Shown here piece after piece: positions 23,284-34,887 of a stretch of 64,000 nucleotides of DNA (position 1 is its first letter; every line of letters starts with the position of its first letter). The notes below the pieces were generated by a model, which worked only from the letters and a program-made list of their open reading frames with translations, did not search any database and was not told the origin of the DNA. The translations under genes were made by a program, and so were the position numbers. The DNA comes from Porpolomopsis calyptriformis (Eukaryota; Basidiomycota; Agaricomycetes; Agaricales; Hygrophoraceae), in NCBI GenBank assembly GCA_951640195.1, contig OX621173.1:475780-539779 (forward strand), read 5' to 3'.

Positions 23284-24595
23284 ACACAAGGTAGATTTAC
23301 AGCTCAGCTCAGCTCCGCTACAGCTTGGCTCGCCCTTCTGAGCGGAACCGCATCGACGATTTTGATGGCCAAATGGCCGGTACTGCGGTGAAGTACATCA
23401 TAATGTTCCCAATATCTCTGGGGATATTCATTATCGTCTTCTACTCACTCACAGCATTCCTCACCTGTGCCTTGACTCTCGGTCTCGGGGGTGCCGCATG
23501 GATATTCATGAACGTCTTCTACCTCGGTGACTCCCATCCATTCCTATTTGATTTACAATACCTCATAATTCCACAGTTCGGATCGCAAATGCATCCTTAC
23601 TCATTGCGGCTCACAAAGCTTCATCTCCCGCTGCTACCTTTTACGCCGCAGCAAATATCCTCGATTCAGCCGGTTTGGCCCTACTCTTCTTAACAGCGAT
23701 CGCGTTCCTTGGGTTTGTGTAAGTCCCCCTTTTTCCCCTCCATGTTTTCAAAAAGCTTATTGGCATCAACTTTCAGCCAAAGAAACGGACGCACCGATGA
23801 CGAGGCGACTCTGCGAAGAGTCTTTTGCACAGCTCCAAATACTCCTGCCTCATCCATCCTCGCCTTTCTCATTATTACCGCATTCGGCTTGACCACCGCT
23901 TCCTCTGTGATAGCAGACGATTCGCAGACCCGGAAATCACTTGGCCAAGCTGGAGCCATCCTCTTCGCTGTCATCTACGGCCTCCTCATAATTGACTACA
24001 TCGTATCTGCCATAACCTTCCGCCTTCGGTCCACTGGCGCCACTGGCCGCGCAAAAGCAGTGAGCTCTTGTCCCTCATACAAAAAATCACTCATTCAATG
24101 CTCTCGTATTAGCTCCTCTTCATCTCTACATTTCCCCTCCCTCTTCTCGAGGTCCGCGTAGTATACTACCTTCTCTCCACATACTCCCACACACACCCCT
24201 CACTTGCCCAATACAACGTTATCACCGGTGACTGGCGGATCTTCCTTGGAATGTCTATGTTGATGGAAGCCATCATTATCATCCTCTACATCCTGGAAAC
24301 CATCCCCGTGTATTTATGTTATACGAGCGAATGACATGTGTTTATCGCCATGTCCGGGAATGGAGGTTTGTATGGTGCTTTCTTATTCTCGGAGGTCAGC
24401 GTCGATCAAGAGGTCTTGGAAATGCTTGATAAACATATGTTAGGGTTGGCGACAAGCTGCAACCAATTTGCCAAATATTTATGGTTCCAATGGATCGGCG
24501 CTTCCCGCAGACCATATTCCGCCTTCTCCAACGCTCGGAAGCTTGTGACGGCATTTCCCGTGAAACTCCCCCCACTGGATGTGGGGTATAAATGC
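23284..24595 (+). repeat. Segmental duplication, copy 1 (partner 53725-55088)
   Basis: From ACAAGGTAGATTTACAGCTC to about GATGTGGGGTAT this block matches 53725-55088 in direct orientation over its whole length, introns and 3' flank included, with small indels. It starts only 16 bp from the start codon of the neighbouring gene. The AGCTC microsatellite at the left edge has about two units here and five in copy 2. The block contains one membrane-protein gene. Confidence 0.9.
23373..24334 (+). CDS. Multi-pass membrane protein, DUF7702-like (copy 1)
   Basis: Spliced frame starting MAGTAVKYIIMFPISLGIFI. The first exon ends FYLG at a GTGACT donor; the next runs VRIANASLLIAAHKASSPAA to TAIAFLGFV, then QRNGRTDDEATLRRVF, AGAILFAVIYGLLIIDYIVS and, after one more intron, ITGDWRIFLGMSMLMEAIII up to the stop at 24332. 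Six or seven hydrophobic segments are visible. The VRIAN...GDWR.FLGMSMLME pattern matches a fungal family known to me as DUF7702; its function is unknown. Relative to copy 2 it lacks five codons after SQTR, an in-frame change. The gene appears intact. Confidence 0.7.
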
Positions 24596-25290
24596 CAACG
24601 TACACTGTGGGAAGTAAATCTGCTAAATTTCAGTACATTATTTGCTGAAGATCAGCGACACTGTGTCTGACAATAACCTCCATTGTTGCTGATCATTGAT
24701 TTTTCAGTGGCCAGTTTGCTGACTGATTCTGTATTTTTCCTGTATTAATATCAGTGATTGCTTCACTTAATTTCATTACATTAGTCCTTATACTGTATGA
24801 AAAAGAGTGATTTGAGAACTGATTTTTGTTGATCCAATAGCTGAATTTAAGTGTACAGATAACTGAAAACATAATATATTGCAGCACACTGCTAGCAACC
24901 ATAGCACAAGGTACAGGAGGGAGATAGACATGTCTAGGAATACACACCCACAGAAAATGAGACCCATACTAGGAATACACACTGGAGGATACATGCAGCC
25001 AATGGCAACATGTCTCAGCAAGTTGGTTTGATGCAATGTGAGGTATTGTTGATGCAAAATCTTCAGTCGGTTGGCACTGTGGGAAGTAAATCTGCTAGAT
25101 ATCAGCAATCACATCACTGATTGTGTAAAAATCAGTGATTTCACCTCTGAAAGTGGAGTTACTTGTTTTCAGTGATCATCACTGATCGCTAATTTTTCAG
25201 CGAGGGATCGCTGATTCAACATTGCTGATTTTATAGTTACTAAATTTCAGAGGTGAAATCACTGATTATAAGCAACATATTGTATGTACA
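24596..25290. other. Repeat-rich spacer with two CACTGTGGGAAGTAAATCTG motifs
   Basis: The motif ACTGTGGGAAGTAAATCTGC occurs at 24606 and 25076 in the same orientation. Between and after them are many short TCAGTGAT/ATCACTGA words in both orientations, as in subterminal regions of CACTA-type elements. Since the adjoining Plavaka transposase ends at 25291, this is probably the element's terminal region, perhaps duplicated. Confidence 0.5.
25130..25267. repeat. Short inverted-repeat unit with 23-bp arms
   Basis: AATCAGTGATTTCACCTCTG... at 25130-25152 is the exact reverse complement of 25245-25267, enclosing about 92 nt with further ATCAGTGATCA-type palindromes. It is either a MITE or part of the Plavaka subterminal array. 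Confidence 0.7.
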
Positions 25291-28200
25291 CTACTCATCC
25301 TCATCACTCTTATCAAAGACAGTCTTTGCAAGACCTGGCTTTCTATCAATGATACCCCACCTTTCTTGAGTCAGCACATGTCCAATGATGTTTTTGACAT
25401 TCCTGATATCTGTTACAACCAGAGCATACATAGTTTGATAGTTGGTAAGTTCCTCTGCCGCATCCTTGTTCCCTGTATTGCATGGGGTTATAAGTGTGAG
25501 GATTTGAGTTCTGCCATGAAGGTTCCTGAACAGAAGATTGTCAGGTAATCTGTAAGCAAAAATCATATCAAGGTGGCTGTATCCAACACTGCACACAGTA
25601 TCTCAACCTGAGCTGTAGTTGACTTCAAACTGGAGCAAATCAGAATTATCTAGAATAAGAGGTAAATCCATGCACACGAACATATGAGGAATTCCTCTAG
25701 GCAAGTCTTGAGGTGTTGTGTGTTGCAAAAGCACTTCAAATTGAATTGCCTTTACCACAAATTTGGAATTTCCCCCAGACATCTACTACTTGTAGTAGGT
25801 GCTTTATGAACTCAACCCAGCATCCACCAAGCACATGAGCAAAGTAAATTGCTGATCAGGTAAGCACATCATTCAAAAGTTGCTGATTTGATTGATAAGG
25901 AGGCCAAAATATTTGGTCAGGGTCTATTATCTGTAAGTTTTAAACAGTGGGAAAGAAATCGCTACATATATTCTGGATATATCTTTTCATTGCATCTTAG
26001 ACTATCACCATGTTGTTCGCTGTAAGTTGCAAGTTCAGCTTGAAGGTCATACTATGCCCCTAATTGTCCCACATAGCTCATATGCAGTACTTGCTTGTCC
26101 AAGTTAGCCTATGGCTGACAGCGGGAGTGCAATCCTATCTGAAGCAGGCTACAGAAGCATTCAATAAAGAACATCCACATAGTTCATACTAGCCCACAGT
26201 TTTGGATGTCGTGGACTACATGCAGAAGGCTATGAAGGGTTAGTATACATACTGACAACCTAGTCTCTTCATAGCAATAATAATACCTAGATTGATATTC
26301 CTTATTTAACCCACTCAATTGGATATAAGAAGACTCACTTTTCATACATTTTGACCCAATCAATCACAGCAGTTTCTAAGGTGTCAAGTTCTTTGAGTGT
26401 GATATCAAATTGCAGTATAGTTTTTATGATTGCAACAAGCTGAAGCATGTGGGTGTAATATTTTGAGTCTTGAAAGTGATTTTTCATGATGTGTGGTGCA
26501 ATATGGATAAACCAGAAACCCCATAACTTAGCCATGAAGGTTGCACCATCATTAGCAATATTTCCTAGAACATATACAAAAGCTGAAGGGATATCACAAA
26601 CTGCCTCAGCTGTCTCCTACCTAATAAGCTCCCAATCTTTCCTGTCAATCTCATACCTTGACCCTGGTTTGATCCCTGGAAAGTGCCTAGTCCAGAGCTT
26701 CACAAGATTGGGAACATCATTTTCAAGTAGAAGGTGGAACCATTCCCAAGGACAAGATGTCGCATAGTTAATAGAGTAGATGTAGGATAGTGCAGGTGCT
26801 TGTCGGATCCCATAGTCTTTAGCAATTTTTTCACGCATTTTTCTTGTCAGAGCATATATATTTGCTAGAGAACTTGATTAAAGCTCTTGTAGGTTTGATA
26901 CGGTAGGTGAGCAAGGTTAAAGGAGGGTTGATCTTGCCCATGAGGTGTTGTCAGTGGTATGTAGTAAATTTTCCCTCCACTGTGGATTTTTCATACACCC
27001 CTGATCATACATAACTGACAGGGTATAATAGAGTTGACACCCTTCAGCCTGTTAGATGGCAGTCTAGGGTTGATTGCAAGGTTTTACTTCAGGCTCTGGG
27101 TGTAGGGTTTTAAAGGGTTGGCAGACTACTGATTGGGGGTGTTAATGAAAGAAACAGACTTATCCTAAGTCTATCTACTGCTAGCTTTATAAACTAGCTA
27201 AGTATAAGTCATACTGACTACGTGTGAGTCGTAACGACTATGGATGAGTCATGTAGATAAGGAGAGTGATGATAGACTAAATATAGATATGGCTTGGTCA
27301 CCTTCTATTACTAAGCGGTTATTGATGTAAACTGTCTGATGTAAATAGGAATAGACAAGCAAAGGAAAAAGAAAAAATATATCTCTGACACAGCCTAAGA
27401 ACTTTGTCTATCACTACAATATCCAATATCCCCAAGCTTCAAGATAATGTATGCATGCAAGTCAAATGTTATGAGGTCTTCAGCATCAAATGTGGGTACA
27501 CCTATGGCAAGCTGCACAAATTCATCATCAAGGGGAGCCAGGAAGGACTCAATATCCTCAGGTGAGTGTGGACTAGGTATAATCCCAAGGCAGATGAGGT
27601 GGTTGAACTGAATATGCATCTCAGGGGGAAGGTTGAAATTTTGGAGGAGAATTGGGGTAGCAGATGGCCTACCCCTACAACATTTGAATAACAGATATCT
27701 ATTGAGACACATGGCAAGAGCAATGTTGTGTTTACTAGAGAAGTAAGTGTATGGTTGTGTAATGCCATCAATAATGACATTTCTCTGGAGAAGAGACTAG
27801 TAATTTTCAGAGTTAAAGATATTGTGAATATATCCTAGTTTATGAGAAAACTTAGCATGATAGGAGAGTTGTTGGATTATCTCTTTATTTTGGTGGAAGC
27901 CTTGAAGGCGAGGAATAAGTGGAAGATATGAGATCAATTGTTATTACCAATATACCCTTCCCCCCAAAAAAAACAGTTATATCAATATCTCCCTCATTTC
28001 TAGACAGAATTTCATTGTCTTAGGTGCATTCTAAATGCCTTTTAATGTACATTCATCTCACTTGCATCCTCTCAACCCTCCTACTTGATTGTTACCACTG
28101 ATATACTCCTCCCTTGTCTTCCTCCTCCCCCTCTCAAATAATTACATCAATATATGGCCTATGCACTGATGAAGTATAGAGGGCTATGAAGTTCTATAAT

Positions 28201-29328
28201 ATACTACAAAAGGAGGCTGTTCCTATGGTATGCTATGGCATCTATAGATTGTGCTTATATCTATAAGCCAAAGATTGTTTTCCTAATGAAGCTTGCATAT
28301 TAAAGGGAAGATGATATACAAAGGCTTCTATTCTCTTCTATTCCTCCCTTTTTATTTGATTTCTTCTTCCCATTCACTATATTTCCTATAGATTATTAGA
28401 GATGCTTCCTTTTATGATATTCACTTAAAGGGGATCCTTGTCCTAGAAGATATATATACTATATGTTGTAGCTAGTAATCTATTAAGTTAGATATTTGTT
28501 CCCACTTCACTCTAGAGTTTAGATTGACTCTAAGACTTTCTCTTGACTTCCTCTTTTGATTTCCAACTTTTTTAATTATTAATCAATCACTTTTGTAAAT
28601 GATTGAAGACTTCTTTTTTATGATTACTGATTATAGGCTATGTCAAGACTCTTTATAGTTGTCCTTGCATTTTGTTCTGTGTTCAGTTCTCATATATGAA
28701 GCAGATGTATTAGAGAGCCTCAACTAAATAAAGGGAGTTATTATAGCAACAATGTGCTAACTGGATACATCCTCTAGCTTCTTATAGCTGAGAAGACAAA
28801 TCTTATAAGAGACTGCATCTATTCTAAGAGAGGTAGTATCTATGAACATCCCCTGAAGTTAAGCTAATGTAACTTTGCAGATCACCTCCCTAAGCTGTTT
28901 TTTATATTAAAAAGATAGAAGGTATTAGAAAGTTGATGCATAGATATAGGGTTGGGCCAAGCTGATCAAAAACTTCCAATGAGTGTGTTTGAATATCCAC
29001 CAGTGCAGTGAACATTATCAAAGGTGTTAGTGTGAAGTTTCCAATGTTAAGAATCAACTTGTATTCAATAAATCTCCATTTTTGTCTATGGATTTATTAG
29101 GATAGTTATAGTTTTCATAGTCTTGTGAGGATGCAACCACTAATCTGAGTTCAGAGATGTAACATATTTAACAAAAAGGTGAGTATTATGCAGAATGAGA
29201 TAGGGTGGGATACCCTCCCTGTTCCCATCTGAATTGATCAAGGTCCAGATAAGAATCTTGAACTCAGCCCTCTGGAGATCACTGGGCAATTCATACACAC
29301 CCTTGTTAATAAACAGATACCAGAACAT
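25291..29328 (-). pseudogene. Decayed Plavaka (CACTA-superfamily) transposase
   Basis: Minus-strand fragments follow the Plavaka order. Near 27700-27400 is FNLPPEMHIQFNHLICLGII, then PEDIESFLAPLDDEFVQLAI and GVPTFDAEDLITFDLHAYII. At 26838-26617 is IRQAPALSYIYSINYATSCP followed by WEWFHLLLENDVPNLVKLWT. At 26535-26335 is LKELDTLETAVIDWVKMYEK. The C-terminal region at 25596-25291 contains SHLDMIFAYRLP and a final acidic tail. A piece near 29328-29140 may be the N-terminal part. Stops and frame breaks separate every fragment, and the sequence is AT-rich, so the element is old. Family assignment is by motif recognition of this basidiomycete clade. The upstream boundary is uncertain. Confidence 0.7.
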
Positions 29329-29827
29329 TTTAGAATACTAGACAACTAGCTTCTTTTCAACAAGGCATTAATACAAAGCATAATAAATCCAGATACTCTT
29401 TCCTTCATGTATATTAATACTCCTCAAATAAATGTATAAAGAGGAACTCACTGATGCCTAGTTATCCTGTGAGGATAACAGATGGCACCTGATTACTCTT
29501 AGTTGAGGTCATATTGTAATACTCCTCAAAGAAGTTATAGATCCTTATATAGTTAGTATGGATCCAGATCTTTTTGGATCTAATATTGGGGATATCAATG
29601 TTCAGGAGATAGCAGCCTGCAGTAAAATCATTATCTAAGTTAGTCTCATCTACACCCTTATTAAGAAATCCTGAATTTACTTAAGGCTACTTGAAGTTAC
29701 TTAAAGCTTGCTTGATAGCTATTTCAAATAAGTTCAAGGAACATTCTTTTAAGTAAAATTAAACTTGAGTTAAGTAAAATTAAACTTGAAATAAGTAAAA
29801 ATTGAACTTAAATTTAGATAGTCTCTA
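29329..29827. other. AT-rich non-coding DNA
   Basis: No gene. Towards 29680 it turns into variations of ACTTGAAGTTACTTAAA and AAGTAAAATTAAACTTGA, a low-complexity prelude to the repeats that follow. Confidence 0.6.
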
Positions 29828-30225
29828 TGCTTGAAACTTTCTCAAGTACTTAAGTACTTGACTTAAGTTTATTAAATAAGTAATTCTACTTGAGTGTAGT
29901 TAATTACTTATTTGCTTAATTACTTAATTACTTAATTACATAATATTACATAATCCTACATAATCACTATTTTAATAAATAAAAAACATTATTATATAAG
30001 CCTAAGAATTAATTAATATTATACTAAACTGGATTTGAACTCTCACACTCTTGAATACAGTACAAAGTTTATATATATTAACTACTAGACTATTTACTCC
30101 TATATAAAAACAATATGGATTTATAAATATGTGTAAGTTTTGGACTTAGTTAATTTCACATTTTTAGTATAAGTTACTTAATACACTTGAAGCACTTAAT
30201 AAAGTACTTGATAAAGTTACTTGAA
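29828..30225 (-). repeat. AT-rich tRNA-related repeat, copy A (inverted partner at 35120-35518)
   Basis: About 390 bp are the reverse complement of 35120-35518 with few mismatches. On the minus strand it contains TAGTCTAGTAGTTAATATAT and, about 35 nt on, GAGTTCAAATC, spaced like box A and box B of an Asp/Glu-type tRNA. A SINE relic is the simplest reading. Confidence 0.65.
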
Positions 30226-30400
30226 TAGTTAAATACTTAATAAAGTTACTTAAATACTTAATAAAGTTATTTAAATACTTGATAAAGTTACTTAACTGCT
30301 TAATAAAGTTACTTAAATACTTAATAAAGTCACTTAAATACTTGATGTACTTGAAGTTACTTGAAGCACTTGAAACTACTTCATTTATACTTGAAAACCT
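30187..30400. repeat. Minisatellite of ACTTAATAAAGTTACTTAAA units
   Basis: A roughly 21-nt unit (ACTTAATAAAGTTACTTAAA and close variants with TTGATAAAG) is repeated about eight times. Very AT-rich, no coding value. Confidence 0.75.
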
Positions 30401-30439
30401 TGGAGAATTCTATATAGATAAAATAATTTCAAGTAGTTT

Positions 30440-30849
30440 TTATCAGTCTCAATTTTTCCATTTATCTTCTATGTTTATTATCTTTCTTAGTTGGATATCA
30501 CTTATCTTGCTTGGGATTCCTCACTATTTCATCATAGGATTCCCTATATACTTGTTTTCTTCATTTAACCAAAGTAGGATATCTTTCATTTCTGACTACT
30601 TATGTTTCCACTCTTCATATGCTCCAAGTACCTTATTATGCTTATCTCTGACTTATTGCATGTAAACCTCATATAGCACTGACTCATCCATAGTAGCATA
30701 GTCAGTATATAAACTAGTAGTCAGTTATACTCAGACTCTGAGTCTGATTCCTTGTTAGCTACTCCCAATACTAGGACTTGAGACCTTGATTATTGTCTAG
30801 GACAGAGTGCCCAAAGTAAAACTATCTCACTATCAGCCAGTTTATAACA
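30440..30849 (+). repeat. Stray chromovirus LTR, plus strand, 5' end degraded
   Basis: Matches the LTR at 2620-3020: GGGATTCCTCACTA, GTCAGTATATAAAC (TATA), CTCTGAGTCTGATTCC, AGGACTTGAGACC, GGACAGAGTGCCCAAAGTAA, and the end GCCAGTTTATAACA at 30849. The first bases are not recognisable. No internal region is attached, so it is a solo or truncated LTR. Confidence 0.75.
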
Positions 30850-30947
30850 GTTTTAAGTAATTTCAAGCAGTTTTAAGTAATTTCAAGCAGGTTCAAGTAC
30901 TTCAAGTAGCTTCAAGAAGGCTCAAATAGCTTTAAGTACTTCAAGTA

Positions 30948-31176
30948 TTTATTGTCTTTTTCAGGTAAGTTGGCGGAGCCCAAAAAACATCCAAAAAAGG
31001 GAGTGCTAGAAAGAAACGCTTATAACTCGCCGAAAACTTGACGGATTGCGTTTGGTACAGTACCAAAATGTATGTAGGAAGTAGCACTATCAATCTATGC
31101 TACACCGAGCCTGAAAAGAGGGATTTTCGGAATGTCGATTTTTTGTTGGGAGCATCTAACCTCCACTTGAATCTAA
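30948..31176 (+). repeat. Left terminal inverted repeat (229 bp)
   Basis: Reverse complement of 34888-35116 with about two dozen mismatches by eye, without large gaps. Contains GGTAAGTTGGCGGAGCCC near the tip and GAAAAGAGGGATTTTC further in. Confidence 0.9.
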
Positions 31177-31432
31177 GTTGCCGAAGAGATGATAATCTAC
31201 TAGCTAGCCTTTGAAAATGAGATGAGGGACTTCTTTGGAATCGACCTAGAACTAGGACTTGCATGAGTGAATGCAGTAGCTATTCTTGGCGTGGTTTAGC
31301 GCCAGATGATGACGATGATAGGACCACGCTCCAGCAGCATTCGTCCTCGAAGTGATTGTCCACCTAGCATTCAACAGGACTTTCCTTTATTATGAATATG
31401 TACAAAAATCTATTTATTAGGCATAAAACTAC

Positions 31433-33616
31433 CTAGGATTCCTTAGGAAGTACCAATCTTCCCGCAGTTATGTCTTCAGCATCTGTCTGCACATATTGCA
31501 TCAGCAGTATTGCTACTCCCACTGGAATATTGAGCCAATCCTGCAGGTCCTGTAATGAGATATACATGCGTGTGATTTGCGTGATATGAAAAAAACCCTT
31601 CTCCTTCAGCTGAACACCAAATGGAGCAAAGATGATTCTATCTTTATTTCGGCCTTCATGCTTGTCAATCCACCGAGTCCATGAAATGACATCGGGGTAC
31701 TCCACTGGGGCTGTTGGGGTGACTGGGGCGATTTGGAAGGGTGACGCATAATTGATTCCAGGAGGTGGGGGGGCTGGGAAGTTGATGGGAAGTTGCAGAG
31801 GGGGGTAGTTGACACCAGGCAGTAGTGGTGTTGGGTAGCCTGCGCCAGGTTGCAGTGAAGAGGGATAGTACATAGGCATAACTGGTGGTAGAATGAACGG
31901 CGGAAGTTGCTGACCACTGGTTCCGTGGTATCCATGTTGGTAGACACTGGCAGGTTCCAGGACTGGCTGCACACTGGGTGCACGCGAGTGCACATGAGCT
32001 TCATGTAAGTACAGGTTGATTGGTTTTGTATCAACCATTGAACGCCCAGCACACTAGTGCAGCATTAGCACTGTGAAAGTGATTTATATGAGAACTTACA
32101 ATTTCCATTGCCCAGAATCCGATGTCACTGAGACTAAGCACGTTGCAGACACCATCTGACTGCCAGCAGTAAACGTCTTTATCCTTTGTGTGAATCTTGC
32201 AGAGCCATCGTTTCTGCAGCTCAGTAACTGCAGCTCGCCGTTTCTCTTGTAGTACTCCAAAAGATCCAGTCGGCGGCTCAGAGTCAGTTGTCGATGACTT
32301 TGTCTAAGGAGTGTGAGAGTAAGTCGATTGGAAAAAAAAAGACAGGGCACACCTTTTTGCTAGAACTGTCAGTCTGGCTGGTTGCAGCGTCATTAGCTCC
32401 ATCCTCGAAGTAGACGGTTACAGGTTTGAGTGTGCGGGCAGAAATCTTCCCACTCGGAAGTCGTTGAGGTACGATGAGACACCTCATGTGATTCTTGAAG
32501 ATGTTGAACTCATCTTCTGTTGTAATCGAAGTTGCAGCGGCTTTTTGTTTGTTAGTGTCAAGACGATAACACAACTGCAAGAAGGAAGGGTAGCAGCGCA
32601 ACCTCTCTGCAACCTGATTCAAGAGCTCATCTAGCTCAATTGTAGATAGAATTGTGAATGGAAGATTGCTTCCATTGCGTACGACGGCGGCGGGGATGCT
32701 GAATGCTGGAAATAAATAGACTGAGTACCATGTTTATAAAAAAAGGGAATGACATACTGCATGTTTCAGGATCGGAGGGATCGGGATCGGGACTGGGATC
32801 ATCATTGGTAAACTTCTGAACCTCCGCAAGCTTGGTTTCAAGGCTTTTTTTCTTGTGTGATAGCCTGGAGGTAGCCTGTAGAGGGTGCAAAGGAATGTCA
32901 ATATCTGAACTAATAACTTCCTCATGCTCCTCCTCGCTCTCGCTATCCTCATCCTCGAAAGGCCTGAATGCAGACGAGCTTTCTTGAATGTAATCGTTAT
33001 CGTCGGTAGCCAGGAACTGAGTGAATGATTGGACTGCATCATCGTTCTGAAAATTGTTGCTGTGGAACAATGGATCATCTTCTTCTAGGATGGCTGATAG
33101 CTGTATTTCTTCTGTATCCTCATCGTGGAAGCGTTGTTGAGGAGGTGGTCGAGATGGTTGGGCCACAGAACTTGGTGATCAATGGCGCTTCCTTGACTGG
33201 CTGTTGGACAGCCTTTGGTCATTCCACTGGCCCCGTATGGGCTGTATCTCTTCAGGTTGGGTGGAGCATTCATGGCTAACGCTTCTTGTTCGTCGTTGCA
33301 GTTGGGTTGTAGCTGATATGGGAGTACATTCTTCAATTCCAGCAGCAATGCACCTCTCACATTGCATAGAGTCTCCCTCGTATTCGCATTTGACTTTTCG
33401 ACCTTTACAATGCATGCAAGTTGCAGGCTTAGGCTTGGGTATCGCAGCCTCCTGTGCTGGTTTAGGCTTGGGTATAGCAGCCGCCGGCCGGACTGACTCT
33501 GGCCCAAGACACTTAGAACAAAGTAGACAGTAAAAAAAATTGTGTTTGAGAAAGTACTCACTCTGTTTCTGTGAATTGCCTATGTCCTTCTTGCGTTTTT
33601 TAGTTTTCGCGGCCAT
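31433..33616 (-). CDS. Passenger gene: Zn2Cys6 cluster protein of 657 residues (one in-frame TGA)
   Basis: Exons 33616-33562, 33498-32758, 32705-32353, 32303-32100 and 32053-31433 join in frame to 657 residues. Lys/Arg-rich N-terminus, twice-repeated AIPKPKPA, then a fungal binuclear zinc cluster at residues 46-76 with Cys spacing CX2C-X6-C-X8-CX2C-X7-C. A Pro and acidic region follows (EDEDSESEEEHEEVISSD), then CKIHTKDKDVYCW...CNVLSLSDIGFWAMEI, a Cys/His segment seen in agaricomycete proteins of unknown function. After a Pro-rich stretch the C-terminus resembles a SAM-like helical domain (FHITQITRMYISLQDLQDWL). One TGA at 33181-33179 interrupts exon 2 and fits CGA to TGA. It may bind DNA, possibly the TIRs or a host promoter; that is inference. 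Confidence 0.7.
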
Positions 33617-33705
33617 CGTCTGATAAGTCAAAAATAAATGCCGTAAGATCACTCCACATTTGGATCATTATCAGGCATCCAAGCAAGCTCAGTACATACG
33701 AGATA

Positions 33706-34875
33706 CTAGACATAACCACAGTACCTATACCAACTACGAATATCTGCAGGATGGATCGCATACAAAGCTTTGAGGAGACAAGCGTAAATGTCCTCATCGC
33801 TCATCAAAGTCATTGCCAAGCGTGCATAATCTCCATCGCATCAAAGATGGTACTTCATGCACGAGAAAGCAAGCTTGATGGGGTTGTAATCGGGGGAATA
33901 GGGGGGGAGAAATTCGCACATTACACCCCTGGAATGCGTGTCAGCTAGAACAAAGTAGGAGGGATTGCGTACTTAGCGTGAATTAATTCTTGGATGTATG
34001 GGTGTTTGTGGATACGACAATTGTCCATAACGAGGACAGAGTTTGGCCCAGGGAAAGGCTCCATGTTTTTAAGTAGATTCCGAATAAATTTGGTGAACGT
34101 CTCGGTGCGAAATGAACCTTCGACAACTTCGCAGTGCAATATACCATCTTCGAGGGAGATAGCTGGGAGTACAGAGAAACTAGAGGGGTATCAGTATTAT
34201 TTACATGTGAGATAACTGCCACATACCGCCTGCCGCGTACAAAAAATGCCTTGTGCTGCGCCATTATCCCTCGGATCGACTAAGCTCGCCCGCGGTAAGT
34301 TGTTCTGCGGTTGACTGAGCTCTCGTTAACAAATACTAATTGGTTGGGTTTATATTGGCTAATCCTTGCAATATAATTGAGGCATTTGGACACTGAATGC
34401 TCAGCTGCAAGTCAGGTAACCTACGGGATCGTGAGTATGAAAGAAACATACTGGAAATGAGAGAAATCACTCACCTTCTTGATGGTAAAACCTCCTTTGT
34501 GAAGCACTCGCCAAACCATAGCTTTGCAGACTGTCTGGCCACAGGTAATCGCCAGCATTTCTTGGAGCTCATCAAGATAGAGGTTGGGTTGTTGCTTGAT
34601 AGTCCCGAACAGAAACTAGCCAAAATCATGAGCAGAAGTAGGTGGAAAACAGGATGAAATACCTCTACATCCACATCGCGCAGGTGCCTGTCTCATTTTT
34701 TGCGTTCCTTCTCATTGCATTTGATAGTACCGTGATTGTTATAGTAGGAGAGGACCCGTTCGACTGTGCGCTGTGAAACACCTGTGTAAGTAGCTACATC
34801 TTCCTTTTTCATGAGCGACGCGAGCCGGATAATGATTTGCTGGATGTCTGGGTGTATCTTGTGCCCCCTCGCCAT
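33706..34875 (-). pseudogene. Tc1/mariner-type DDE transposase, catalytically dead
   Basis: The N-terminus MARGHKIHPDIQQIIIRLAS...VSQRTVERVLSYYNN is a helix-turn-helix. After introns come LYLDELQEMLAITCGQTVCK, a catalytic-site strand reading QLVFVNESS where the family has Asp in place of Asn, FFVRGRR, LHCEVVEGSFRTETFTKFIR and the intact second site VLVMDNCRIHKHPYIQELI. The last site, PPYSPDYNPIKLAFS, has Lys where the family has the catalytic Glu. In-frame stops sit at 34693 (TGA), in the exon after GGFTIKK (TGA), before SIRG (TAG) and after KYHL (TGA). Two of three catalytic residues and at least four codons are lost, all explicable by C-to-T type transitions. Confidence 0.88.
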
Positions 34876-34887
34876 GTAGTTATTGAG

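Noticed and set aside
30279..30665. A 128-codon hydrophobic protein on the plus strand
   Set aside because: The frame runs across a minisatellite and into an LTR; its Leu/Lys-rich start is just the repeat translated.
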